Shown here: in pieces, positions 54,104 to 62,601 of the stretch
How the letters are laid out: each line of letters starts with the position of its first letter
Position numbering within the stretch: the stretch's first letter is position 1
NCBI GenBank assembly: GCA_039033415.1
Contig: JBCCCR010000024.1
Location: forward strand, 1-64,000
Direction: 5' to 3'
Length of the DNA: 64,000 bases
Source: Pseudomonadota bacterium
GTDB taxonomy: Bacteria > Pseudomonadota > Gammaproteobacteria > Xanthomonadales > SZUA-38
Notes under the pieces: model-generated
Databases searched by the model: none
What the model saw: only the letters and a program-made list of their open reading frames with translations
What the model was told of the DNA's origin: nothing
Translations under genes and position numbers: made by a program

Positions 54104-54165
54104 GTGATTGAGTTATGCTTGTGTAATATTTGAGTAAGCAAGTATTTCATAACACGTTCTCTCGC
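54104..54165 (-). promoter_or_regulatory. AT-rich putative promoter/operator of marR
   Basis: On the minus strand TTGCTT and CATAAC are separated by 18 bases, with the -10 box only about 8 bases from the marR ATG, suggesting a very short leader. An imperfect dyad with outer arms TTATG/CATAA and inner arms CTTG/CAAG spans the same stretch. The AT content contrasts with the surrounding GC-rich DNA. Confidence 0.35.
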
Positions 54166-54208
54166 GCAACCCTCGCCGCGACCGATGATTTTTGTGTTGA
54201 GGACGGGC

Positions 54209-55192
54209 CTAGCGAGCGACCGGCTTGCCTTTGCAGTGCCCTGGCTCTGAGCGCCAGACCACCGGCTCCCAGTACTCGTCATGTTCCGCCTGCTGCTTGC
54301 GCTCGTGAAGGAGCTTGGCGGCGACGTGGTAGACCATGCCGTCCGCCACCTCCAACGTCATCTGGCGCGCCTGGCGGCGCTTGGCAAACCGGGTGTGCTT
54401 GATCCGAAGCTCACGGCTGGGAATCAGGTCACTGACCAGCAGCTCGTATTCACCCGGCGGCAGGTATTGAAAGCCGCGCATGATGCCGCCGCTGTTATTA
54501 ACGTTGATCCCCATGAGGTAGGCCGGATAGAGATTGAACTCGTGCGGCGGGGGGTCATACAGCGACAGCGTGCCGCAGGGAGAGCGGTCATCATCCGATC
54601 CGGGCGGTGCGCCCAGGATCAGGTCTTCCGGTGGCCCATCGTCCTCAGGCATCGAAAGCGCGAGTTCAACCCGCGGCAGCTGCCATTTCTGCAGCGGCGC
54701 GGTCAGCGTTTCGCGACGGTTGCCGCGGGCGACGATCAGGGTCACGGGGTCGTTGGCCGGGATCTGCTGAAGCATGTTGGAAACCCGATCAACCGCTCGC
54801 GAGACCCCTTTGTCATCCTGGCCGAGGCCGAGCAACGGTTCGGTGTTCATGGACACAATCCGATCACCGGCCCGCAGCCCCATAGCGGCGGCCGTGCTGC
54901 CGGGCGTCACCGCCACCACGGGCAGGCCCAGCGAATCGATGTCGGAGCTGCGGGTATCGCCGTAGATCACGCCCAGATTGATCAGCGCTTCCGGCTGCTG
55001 GCTGAAGACCACATCCAGGTCTTCGCCGTCGAACAGCGGGTCCTGTGCCAGGGAGATCAGCATGGTGCGGATCGCCTGGTTGATTCGCTCGTTGCGGGGG
55101 TCACCGCCGCCGCTCTGGGCCGGAAGGATGCTCGGCCAGCTCAGTATCGCGGCAAGCGTGAGGGCAACGGCTGCTGGGCGCTGGGCACTCAT
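54209..55192 (-). CDS. Exported PDZ-domain protein
   Basis: The 327-residue product has a signal peptide (cleavage near residue 26, after LPAQ) and one PDZ domain (about 85-165, with PVVAVTPGSTAAAMGLRAGDRIVSM). The C-terminal half (about 180-327) is of unknown fold with a basic tail. There is no protease domain, so the PDZ domain may bind C-termini of envelope proteins. It is the last gene of the sigma factor/membrane protein/PDZ operon, its ATG overlapping the preceding stop (ATGA). A role in envelope signalling is inferred from position. Confidence 0.78.
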   Translation of the reverse strand: MSAQRPAAVALTLAAILSWPSILPAQSGGGDPRNERINQAIRTMLISLAQDPLFDGEDLDVVFSQQPEALINLGVIYGDTRSSDIDSLGLPVVAVTPGSTAAAMGLRAGDRIVSMNTEPLLGLGQDDKGVSRAVDRVSNMLQQIPANDPVTLIVARGNRRETLTAPLQKWQLPRVELALSMPEDDGPPEDLILGAPPGSDDDRSPCGTLSLYDPPPHEFNLYPAYLMGINVNNSGGIMRGFQYLPPGEYELLVSDLIPSRELRIKHTRFAKRRQARQMTLEVADGMVYHVAAKLLHERKQQAEHDEYWEPVVWRSEPGHCKGKPVAR

Positions 55193-55704
55193 ACGCTGCC
55201 GGCCCCGGGCGTTGTGTCGTAGATGCTCACAAGATTTGCCATCAGGTCAACTCGCCGCTGCCACAGCCGGGCCAGCGTCTCTTCCGGCTCGTTGCGGGCG
55301 TAGGCCTGGGCCAGAGCCTGATCGAGCACAATCAGCTGGGCTTGCTGCGTCCGGACCAGCTGCTGCTGCGTGCTGGCCAGGCGGGCAAACTCACTGCGCT
55401 GCTCCCTCAGGGCCCGCTCGAGTTGTTCGGTGCGCTCCATCAGCGCCAGCAGCTCCGGAGCACTGACCGACGCTACCTCAACCGGCGGCACGGCGCTTCG
55501 CTGACCCAGCACAATGCCCAGGCTCAGGGCCATGACCAGCGCCGCCGCGACGGCACCAGCGGCCAGCCAGCCGTTGCGCGCAGCGCGTCGCTGCTGTCGA
55601 TGCAGCGCGCTTTCGACGATGCGCGGCCATAGGTGCGCGGGCGGTTCGCGTTCGGGCAGGCTGTGCAGCCACTGCTGGATGCGGGGTTCTTCTGATGTAC
55701 TCAT
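55189..55704 (-). CDS. Single-pass membrane protein, putative anti-sigma factor
   Basis: The 171-residue protein has a cytoplasmic N-terminal part (about 1-44) with helical character, one membrane segment (about 46-66, AAGAVAAALVMALSLGIVLG in part), and an outer region that is a long coiled coil (about 80-150, Glu/Gln/Arg-rich). No zinc-binding HxxxCxxC motif is present. Its ATG overlaps the sigma factor stop (ATGA), the usual sigma/anti-sigma arrangement, so a negative regulator of that sigma factor is the best guess. Confidence 0.65.
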   Translation of the reverse strand: MSTSEEPRIQQWLHSLPEREPPAHLWPRIVESALHRQQRRAARNGWLAAGAVAAALVMALSLGIVLGQRSAVPPVEVASVSAPELLALMERTEQLERALREQRSEFARLASTQQQLVRTQQAQLIVLDQALAQAYARNEPEETLARLWQRRVDLMANLVSIYDTTPGAGSV

Positions 55705-56351
55705 GGTTCGAAGTCTTGCTGGTTGGTCGGTTCTATGGGGGATTGATCGGGCGCCGGGTCGACCGAAAGCAGCGCCTTGAGCTGCTTGCGGGCCCGAAAG
55801 AGCACCGATTTGGAGAAACTCTCGGTCTGATCGAAGGCGGCGGCGATCTCCCGGTGGGTCATGCCCTCGAGGTCATGCATCAGGACCACGGCTCGGGCCT
55901 GCGGCGAAAGCTGTGCCAGGAGCTTCTCGGCGTCATGTGTGGCCGCTGGCCTCACCTCCGCGCCGGCGTCCGCCCAGGTGTTTTCGATCTGCTCCGCCGT
56001 ATCCATCGGGACGTGCCATTTGCGCCGATTCAGGTGGTTGATGGTGGTATTGAAGGTGATCTGGCGAACCCAGGCCCACAGGGGCGCTGGGCCCCGATAA
56101 CGGTGGATTTTGCTGATCACCTTCACGAAAGTGTCGTGCACGATGTCTTCGGCCACGGCGGCGCTACCGGCCATCCGATAGGCCACGTTGTAACAGGGTT
56201 TGGCAAATAGCTGATAAATCGCTGCCATTGCGTCCGTATCACCTCGTTGAGCCCGCCGTACCGTCAGATCATCTACAGCGGTCGCAAAAGTTGGCTTTTT
56301 TTCGATGTCTTGTTGGACCAATGAGTGGCCAAATTCGTTGCGCCGACGCAT
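55701..56351 (-). CDS. RNA polymerase sigma-70 factor, ECF type
   Basis: The 216-residue protein has sigma region 2 (about 35-105, YNVAYRMAGSAAVAEDIVHDTF, here given in part: AEDIVHDTFVKV and APLWAWVRQI) and region 4 (about 150-205, LSPQARAVVLMHDLEGMTHREIA in part, SKSVLFRARKQL), with no region 1 or 3, as in ECF factors. I chose the ATG at 56351, preceded by AAAGGAAAAGG; the frame extends to a TTG at 56378. It leads an operon with a membrane protein and a PDZ protein. The target promoters are unknown. Confidence 0.88.
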   Translation of the reverse strand: MRRRNEFGHSLVQQDIEKKPTFATAVDDLTVRRAQRGDTDAMAAIYQLFAKPCYNVAYRMAGSAAVAEDIVHDTFVKVISKIHRYRGPAPLWAWVRQITFNTTINHLNRRKWHVPMDTAEQIENTWADAGAEVRPAATHDAEKLLAQLSPQARAVVLMHDLEGMTHREIAAAFDQTESFSKSVLFRARKQLKALLSVDPAPDQSPIEPTNQQDFEP

Positions 56352-56449
56352 TTTGACCTTTTCCTTTCGTCGGTCCAACCTCGGCGCCGGTCAACCCGCC
56401 CTGTGCAGATGCGGCTGCTACGCTATGATATAAGGTCAATCTGTCGTCG

Positions 56450-59041
56450 GTGGGACGCCCGGTGAAGCATGTTTTACTCGTCAACCCATCCGCAGAACAG
56501 AAGAAAGGGGTCATCAGCCGGTTACAGCAGGCCGGTTATCACGTTGCTACCTGCGAGACGTTCCAGGAAGCACTGATCGCGTTGGCGACCGCCGCGAGAG
56601 GCGGGCCGCCGATCGACGGTCTGGTTGTGGGATGGCCAAATGGCGCTGACGCCGCCTCTCAGTCTTTCTTCAACGCTCTGGCGGATTCCAGGCACCTCCA
56701 ACGGGTGGTGCTGGTGGTGGCTGATGAGATGGCTTCCATGGCGGTCGCATGGCTCAAGCAGCGGCGCCGCTCGGCGCTCCTGCTGTGGAGCGACTGCGCC
56801 GAAATCCCTGACGCGATGAAGAAGCTGCTGGAGCCCTACCGGCCGCAGCAGGTCAATTATCTGGATCTCCTGGCGGAACACCACCTGCGCGTGCTGTTCG
56901 TCGACGACTCGCCGACTGTGCGGGTTGCATTCCGGCGGATGCTGATGAAATACGGCTTTCTGGTGAGCACCGCCTCGAGCGCGCTGGAGGGGTACCGGAT
57001 GGCGCTGCGCGAGCCTTTTGATCTGGCGATCGTCGACTATTTCATGCCGGCTCAGAACGGGGTCGCGCTGGTCCGCAAGCTGCGCGCGGATCCCAATACG
57101 GCCCACATTGTGACGGCCGTGATCACCGGGACCTATTCGGACACGGTGATCAACGAGGCGCTGGCCGCGGGCGCCAGCGAGTGCATCTTCAAGTCCGAGG
57201 CGCGCGAGCTGTTCCTGGCCCGGATCGGTTCGCTGGCCCGCAACATCATCGACCGTAAATCCATCGACCGCGAAAAGCGGCAGCTGGAAGGCATCCTGCA
57301 CTCGGTGGGTGACGGCGTCTACGGCGTCGACGAGCGCGGTTTTATCCAGTTCATCAATCCGGCCGCACGCGACATCCTGCAGTTTGAGGCGGAGGACGAG
57401 CTCGTCGGACGCAGCGCCTACGAAGGGTTTCACAACCGCTTCGAGGACGGTGAAAAGATGGCCCGGGAGTCGTGTTTCCTGAGCCAGTGTTACCGCACCG
57501 GCAACCAGATCACCGGCTGGCAGACGACGTTCTGGTCGCGCCAGGGTCGCGCGATCCCGGTGGAGTGCACCGTATTTCCGCTGGAGATCGGTGGGCGACG
57601 AAAAGGATCCGTGGTGGCATTCCGCGACGTGTCAGCCCGCAAGCAGCTGGAAGAAGAGCTGCGCTGGCAGGCGACCCACGATGATTTGACCAAGCTGCAC
57701 AACCGGTCGCATTTCGAACATGAGCTTGAGCAGGAGCTGAACCGCCTGCGCCGGGTCGACGGCGTCAGCGCACTGTTGTTTGTCGATCTGGACCGCTTCA
57801 AGTACATCAACGACACCGCGGGCCATTCCGCCGGCGATCAGCTGCTGATTGAGGTCGCCGAGCGGCTCACCGAACGGCTGCGGGCCACCGACTCGCTGGC
57901 GCGTATGGGCGGTGATGAGTACGCGGTGATCCTGCGCAACGTCCGTGCTGACAGCATTTACTCCGCGGCGGACAACTTCCGGCGGTCGCTGGCGGAGATG
58001 CCTTTTCACTACGCCGGCAAACAGTATTCGATCAGCGCAACCGTCGGCGTAGCGCTGATGGACGCCTCGACGCCCTCGCTGTCGGAGGTGATGGCCAACG
58101 CGGATATCGCTTGCCACGTGGCCAAAAACGGCGGGCGCAACCAGGTGCATGTCTTCTCAGCTGACGCTGACCAGAAGGCGGCCATGGACCTTGAGCTCGG
58201 CTGGTCAGCGCGCCTGCGCAAGGCGCTGACCGAAGATGAATTCGAGCTGCGGTTCCAGCCGATGCTGGACGCCAGCGCGGTGGATTTCGACGCGCTGCCC
58301 AGCGAAGAAGGGCGGCTGTGGCAGGAGAACAATCCGGCGCTGACCGGGTCGGTCGCCAGCTATGAGGTGCTGCTGCGGCTGCGCGACTCCGAAGGCAACA
58401 TGATCTCGCCGGAGGCCTTTTTGCCCACCGCTGAACGCTTCAACATGATGGTCGACATCGATCGGTGGGTGATCGACAACGCGTTTGCCCAGCTCGCTCA
58501 GCTCTCGCAGCAAGGCAGGCTCGTTCGTCTATCAATCAATCTGTCCGAGCAGTTTTTGCTCGACGAAGACTGTGTCCCGTACATTGCTTCCCGCCTGTCC
58601 GAGCATGTGCTGGACGCCAACCTGCTCACGTTTGAATTGACCGAGTCGCGGGCGATTTCCAATCTGTCTCGCACGGTTGAGGTGGTGGCGCAGCTGAAGG
58701 CCATGGGCTGTCGGATCGGGCTGGACGACTTCGGCACCGGCTTTGCCTCCTTCACCCACCTCAAGCGTCTCGACGTCGACTACCTCAAGGTGGACGGCAG
58801 CTATATGAAGTCGATGAGCCAAGACCCGATCAACGCCGCGGTGCTGGCGGCGATCGCGAAAATCGCCCACGCGCTGGGTAAACGCACGGTAGCAGAATGC
58901 GTCGAGTCAGCCCGCGAGGCGGGCGCCCTCAAGGGCAGCGGCATCGACATGCTCCAGGGGTACTTTGTCGCTCGACCTCAGACCGCACTGCACGTGCCCA
59001 TCCGGCGCGACAACGTCACCTCCATCACCAAGGCGTTGTAA
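56450..59041 (+). CDS. Response regulator with PAS, GGDEF and EAL domains
   Basis: The 863-residue cytoplasmic protein has a receiver-like N-terminal domain (about 5-135) that lacks the phosphorylatable Asp (the position reads LVVGWPNG), a second complete receiver (about 147-265, VDDSPTVR and AIVDYFMP), a PAS domain (about 283-400), a GGDEF domain with GGDEY at about 487, and an EAL domain (about 600-855) with YEVLLR, SINLSE, FELTES, DDFGTG, YLKVDG and VAECVES. Both c-di-GMP synthesis and hydrolysis look possible. It starts at GTG 56450. The divergent neighbour is the ECF sigma operon, about 98 bases apart. Confidence 0.9.
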   Translation: MGRPVKHVLLVNPSAEQKKGVISRLQQAGYHVATCETFQEALIALATAARGGPPIDGLVVGWPNGADAASQSFFNALADSRHLQRVVLVVADEMASMAVAWLKQRRRSALLLWSDCAEIPDAMKKLLEPYRPQQVNYLDLLAEHHLRVLFVDDSPTVRVAFRRMLMKYGFLVSTASSALEGYRMALREPFDLAIVDYFMPAQNGVALVRKLRADPNTAHIVTAVITGTYSDTVINEALAAGASECIFKSEARELFLARIGSLARNIIDRKSIDREKRQLEGILHSVGDGVYGVDERGFIQFINPAARDILQFEAEDELVGRSAYEGFHNRFEDGEKMARESCFLSQCYRTGNQITGWQTTFWSRQGRAIPVECTVFPLEIGGRRKGSVVAFRDVSARKQLEEELRWQATHDDLTKLHNRSHFEHELEQELNRLRRVDGVSALLFVDLDRFKYINDTAGHSAGDQLLIEVAERLTERLRATDSLARMGGDEYAVILRNVRADSIYSAADNFRRSLAEMPFHYAGKQYSISATVGVALMDASTPSLSEVMANADIACHVAKNGGRNQVHVFSADADQKAAMDLELGWSARLRKALTEDEFELRFQPMLDASAVDFDALPSEEGRLWQENNPALTGSVASYEVLLRLRDSEGNMISPEAFLPTAERFNMMVDIDRWVIDNAFAQLAQLSQQGRLVRLSINLSEQFLLDEDCVPYIASRLSEHVLDANLLTFELTESRAISNLSRTVEVVAQLKAMGCRIGLDDFGTGFASFTHLKRLDVDYLKVDGSYMKSMSQDPINAAVLAAIAKIAHALGKRTVAECVESAREAGALKGSGIDMLQGYFVARPQTALHVPIRRDNVTSITKAL

Positions 59042-59060
59042 TCCCACCGGCGAGCGCCGG

Positions 59061-59993
59061 TCAGAGTCTGTCCGCCAGCCGTTCCTCCACCGATTCCGGA
59101 TAGTTGCCGGCTCGGCTCAGCATGCCGGGGACGGGCCGATTGAGCGCAGCGCCGAGCCAGCCTGCGGCATTGATGACCTGGTCCAGATCGACACCGCTGT
59201 CGCAGCCCATCCCGTCAGTCATGAACAGCAGATCCTCACTGGCGATATTGCCGGTGGCGCGAGGGGCAAACGGGCAACCGCCGACGCCACCGATGCTCGC
59301 GTCCAGGACCGGAACGCCTTCCTGCAGGGCCGCCGCGGCGTTGGCGTAGCCGGTATTGCGGGTGTTGTGAAAGTGTCCGCGGAGCTGGATCTGATCCGGT
59401 AAAACGCTGCGCACTTCCGCAAACAGCGCCCGTACCTGCACCGGGTTGGCAACGCCGATGGTGTCAGCCAGGGCGAGTTCCAGCGGTTCAGCGGCGGCGA
59501 GTTCGCGAGCGATGTCAACGACGCGCTGCGGGTCTACCGGACCGTCAAACGGGCAGCCGAAGGCAACGGAGATCGTGACCTGGGCGCGCAGGCCGGCAGC
59601 TCTGGCATCGCTGATTACTCGCTGACACACCTCGATGCTCTGCGTCACGGTCTGCTGCTGGTTGCGCACGCCAAAGCCATCACTGGCCACTGCCACTGCG
59701 CCGACTTCGTCGATGCGCCCGGTGGCCAGGGCTCGCTCGAGACCTTTGGCGTTCAGGACCAGACCGACGTAGCAGGCTTCGGAGTCCGGCAGACGGCTGC
59801 AGACCGCCTCCGCGTCAGCCATCTGGGGCACTACCTTCGGATGGACAAAACTCGCTACCTCAATCCGCCGGATGCCGGCCGCGAGTGCGCGCCGGATCAG
59901 CTCCAGCTTGTTGTCCGTTGAGAAGATGCCCGGTTCGTTCTGCAGTCCGTCACGCGGGCTGACCTCAACCAGCTCGAAGGTCGGCAGAATCAT
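59061..59993 (-). CDS. Hydroxymethylglutaryl-CoA lyase
   Basis: HMG-CoA lyase splits HMG-CoA to acetoacetate and acetyl-CoA, the last step of leucine breakdown. The 310-residue TIM-barrel protein has the start FELVEVSPRDGLQNEPG, the metal-binding HFHNTRNTGYAN and the active-site loop GGVGGCPFAPRATGN with the catalytic Cys near residue 240. No other leucine-catabolism gene adjoins it. Its ATG overlaps the stop of the upstream Cys-rich gene, linking it to the mtnA operon. Confidence 0.94.
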   Translation of the reverse strand: MILPTFELVEVSPRDGLQNEPGIFSTDNKLELIRRALAAGIRRIEVASFVHPKVVPQMADAEAVCSRLPDSEACYVGLVLNAKGLERALATGRIDEVGAVAVASDGFGVRNQQQTVTQSIEVCQRVISDARAAGLRAQVTISVAFGCPFDGPVDPQRVVDIARELAAAEPLELALADTIGVANPVQVRALFAEVRSVLPDQIQLRGHFHNTRNTGYANAAAALQEGVPVLDASIGGVGGCPFAPRATGNIASEDLLFMTDGMGCDSGVDLDQVINAAGWLGAALNRPVPGMLSRAGNYPESVEERLADRL

Positions 59994-60481
59994 CCTTCCG
60001 GCTCTCGGGAGGGGGGTGCCTGGGGCCGCTCCGGCAGCCCGGGTCTGTCGCTCTTGCGCAGGCCGGCCGCAACGTCCAGCACGCAGCGGCCGCGCCGGCA
60101 GACCGCGGCCGGCGGTTCTTCGGTGCAGGCCGACTGGCAGACGCCGCAGGTGGCGGTGAACTCATCCTGCAGCCGGTAGATGCTGACAAAGCTGGTGCTG
60201 GCGATGGCGCTGGCGCAGTCAAACGGGCAATCGAGTCGAATCACTTCGCAGTCGTCGTCCACGCTGCAGTCGGTGGCACTGAGAAGCTCCGATTCCAGGG
60301 CCGTTTTTAAGCCGTCACACTCGGCGCTGCGTACCACGTTGTCGAGCGCTCCGGCGGGCGTGGGTTCCATCGGCAGCACCGGCTGCTGATTGGGCGCGGT
60401 CGCGATCAGCTGGGATGAGAACCAGGCCAGGATCGAGGTCATGGCCAGGGCCCCCAGCAGGACCCAGCTCATTCGGCTCAT
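59990..60481 (-). CDS. Membrane-anchored cysteine-rich protein of unknown function
   Basis: The 163-residue product has an N-terminal membrane segment or signal anchor (about 5-27) followed by an exported part with many cysteines in the region 52-135 (CSVDDDCEV, CPFDCA, CGVCQSAC and CRRGRC) and a Pro/Arg-rich tail. The spacing recalls small disulfide-rich extracellular domains; I do not recognise a family. It overlaps mtnA and the HMG-CoA lyase gene by 4 bases at each end, so it is translated with them. Confidence 0.65.
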   Translation of the reverse strand: MSRMSWVLLGALAMTSILAWFSSQLIATAPNQQPVLPMEPTPAGALDNVVRSAECDGLKTALESELLSATDCSVDDDCEVIRLDCPFDCASAIASTSFVSIYRLQDEFTATCGVCQSACTEEPPAAVCRRGRCVLDVAAGLRKSDRPGLPERPQAPPSREPEG

Positions 60482-61599
60482 GGGGCGGCGCCGCCGGCCG
60501 CCGCGGCGTTCCTCGCCAGGTCGGGGAAGAGCGCTGCCAGCCCATCACTCGACGCGCTGCAGATCCCGCGTTCGGTGATCAGGCCGGTCACCAGCCGGGC
60601 TGGCGTCACGTCGAACGCGTCGTTGCGGACCGCGCTGCCGGCCGCCACGACGTCCACCTCGCCGGCCTGTCCTTGCCGGTCGACGCCCGCCACCCAGCGT
60701 ATTTCGCTGCCGTCTCGCTGCTCGATCGGAATTTCGCTGAGGCCGTCGCTCAGGTCCCAGTCAATGGACGGCGACGGCGCGCAGACATAGAAAGGAATTT
60801 GGTTGTCGTGCGCCGCCAGAGCCTTGAGGTAGGTGCCGATCTTATTGCACACGTCACCGCTGGCAACGGTGCGATCGGTGCCCACCAGGCAAAGATCGAC
60901 CAGACCGCGCTGCATCAGGTGCCCGCCGGCGTTGTCCACGATGACCGTGTGCGGCACGCCATGCGCGCCGAGTTCCCAGGCGGTCAGCGCCGCTCCCTGG
61001 TTTCTGGGGCGCGTTTCGTCGACCCACACGTGGATGTCAATCCCGGCGTCGAAGGCTTTGTAAATCGGTGCGGTGGCTGTGCCCCAGTCCAGCGTCGCCA
61101 GCGCGCCGGCGTTGCAATGAGTCAGAACGTTGACCGGGCCCGGCCGCCGTTCGGCAATCGCCTGGATCAGCGGAAGCCCATGGTCGCCGATGGCTGAACA
61201 GAGCGCTTCGTCTTCCCGGCAAATCTCCTGGCTGAGCGCCAGGGCCGCTTTCCCGCGCTGAGCCGGCGGCAGCGGTGTCAGGTGTTCCGTCATGCGAGCC
61301 ACAGCCCAGGCCAGGTTGACGGCGGTGGGTCGCGCGTCAACCAGCAGGTCAGCCGCCGCGGCAAGCGCCGCGTCGGAAGGGTCGCGCCGCATTTCCAGCG
61401 CCAGGCCAAAAGCCGCCGTCGCGCCGATCAGCGGCGCGCCTCGAACCTGCATATCGGCTATGGCGCGCACCGCCGCTTCGAGGTTGGTCAGGTCGCAAAG
61501 CACAAACTCCCCGGGCAGCCGCGTCTGATCGATAATCCAGACCTGATCCCGGTCGGCGTCGTAACCGATCGTTGGCTGACGCTGGCCCTGATAGTTCAT
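60478..61599 (-). CDS. mtnA: S-methyl-5-thioribose-1-phosphate isomerase
   Basis: MtnA isomerises methylthioribose-1-phosphate to methylthioribulose-1-phosphate in the methionine salvage pathway. The 373-residue product has the family stretches DMQVRGAPLIGATAAFG, PTAVNLAWAVARM, LTHCNAGALATLDWGTA with the catalytic Cys, VDETRPRNQGAALTAWEL and VGTDRTVASGDVCNKIGTY with the catalytic Asp. Other salvage genes (mtnB, mtnC, mtnD) are not in this window. It overlaps the small membrane protein upstream and the Cys-rich gene downstream. Confidence 0.95.
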   Translation of the reverse strand: MNYQGQRQPTIGYDADRDQVWIIDQTRLPGEFVLCDLTNLEAAVRAIADMQVRGAPLIGATAAFGLALEMRRDPSDAALAAAADLLVDARPTAVNLAWAVARMTEHLTPLPPAQRGKAALALSQEICREDEALCSAIGDHGLPLIQAIAERRPGPVNVLTHCNAGALATLDWGTATAPIYKAFDAGIDIHVWVDETRPRNQGAALTAWELGAHGVPHTVIVDNAGGHLMQRGLVDLCLVGTDRTVASGDVCNKIGTYLKALAAHDNQIPFYVCAPSPSIDWDLSDGLSEIPIEQRDGSEIRWVAGVDRQGQAGEVDVVAAGSAVRNDAFDVTPARLVTGLITERGICSASSDGLAALFPDLARNAAAAGGAAP

Positions 61600-61886
61600 G
61601 GGGGTGCCGACTCCTCAGGCGGACTGTCGAGCTCCCCCTCAGCCGCCTTGAGGGACGCCTGCCAGGCAAGCTCACGCTGCCGCTGGGCCTCCTGCTCGGC
61701 CAGCAGCGGTGTCCATAGCAGGATGATCAGGCCCCCGATATTCAGCAGCGGCAGGGCCCCGACGAGCATCCACGTCATCACCGGCCGCCCGCGGTTGCGG
61801 GCGAGGAGCCCGAGCAGCGGCGGCAGCGCAACGCAGGTGCCCGCGACGATCATCAGCAGCTTGTCCGGTGTGAGTACCAGCATCAA
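61596..61886 (-). CDS. Small membrane protein of unknown function
   Basis: The 96-residue protein has two predicted membrane segments (about 10-28 and 37-57) and an acidic, charged C-terminal tail (about 60-96). I recognise no family. Its stop overlaps the mtnA ATG, and it appears to be the first gene of the four-gene operon. Confidence 0.6.
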   Translation of the reverse strand: MMLVLTPDKLLMIVAGTCVALPPLLGLLARNRGRPVMTWMLVGALPLLNIGGLIILLWTPLLAEQEAQRQRELAWQASLKAAEGELDSPPEESAPP

Positions 61887-61961
61887 TTCATCATACGTGA
61901 TCGCCCGTCAGCCGGGCCTGCGAGATACCCTTAGCGGCGTTGTTGTTTCCAAGGACCAAGG

Positions 61962-62510
61962 CTACCAGTGCCCGGTACCCGGCGTGCCTTTGACCGGCCC
62001 GACAATCTCGTTGGTCAGCCAGCCGCCGTAGAACCCGCCGGGCTGCGGCTGCACCGCCTCGCCGTCAACGCGACAGCTGACTCGGCCTGGGTAGAACGAG
62101 GGCCAGCCCGCAATTGTAGTAAATGCCGGCGTCGGATCCGGGTAGCACCAGCCGACGGGATGACCGGCGAGCGGCTCGCCGGCGGCGGTGAAGCTTCCAG
62201 CCAGCGCGTAGTAGCGGGCAGCGCCCTTCCACTCGCAAAAAGAACTGCCGGCGACGTGCTCGAGGAGGTCCCAGTGGACGTCGTCAGGCGGCAGGTAAAA
62301 GGTCGGCGGGCTGGCGGTTTCCAAAATTCTGACGCTGCCGCTGCTGCGGGCGAGCAGATGTTCGCCGTGAAAGACCTCAACCAGCCGCTCGTCAGGCCGC
62401 AGGGCCGGCGGCCGGGGATAATCCCAGACCGACTCCTGGCCCGGCTCCGGCGCGTCGGCAAAGTCAGGTCGCTGTTGTCCTCGATAGTGCCACATGCAAT
62501 TGCTGCTCAT
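61962..62510 (-). CDS. DUF427 family protein
   Basis: The 182-residue product contains a DUF427 domain (about 40-135) with the characteristic VEVFHGEHLLARSSGSVRILE in part, PTFYLPPDDV, FCEWKGAARYY and GWCYPDP stretches, plus a C-terminal extension ending PGTGHW. The fold is nucleotidyltransferase-like but no catalysis is known. It stands 75 bases before the small membrane protein gene on the same strand. Confidence 0.85.
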   Translation of the reverse strand: MSSNCMWHYRGQQRPDFADAPEPGQESVWDYPRPPALRPDERLVEVFHGEHLLARSSGSVRILETASPPTFYLPPDDVHWDLLEHVAGSSFCEWKGAARYYALAGSFTAAGEPLAGHPVGWCYPDPTPAFTTIAGWPSFYPGRVSCRVDGEAVQPQPGGFYGGWLTNEIVGPVKGTPGTGHW

Positions 62511-62601
62511 TGGCTGGGCGGTCTGAACGACAGTCGGCCGCGCAGCGGTTTAACTTCAAGAAATAGCCTGCACCTGCGTCCTTGGCAAGTGAACAAACGT
62601 C

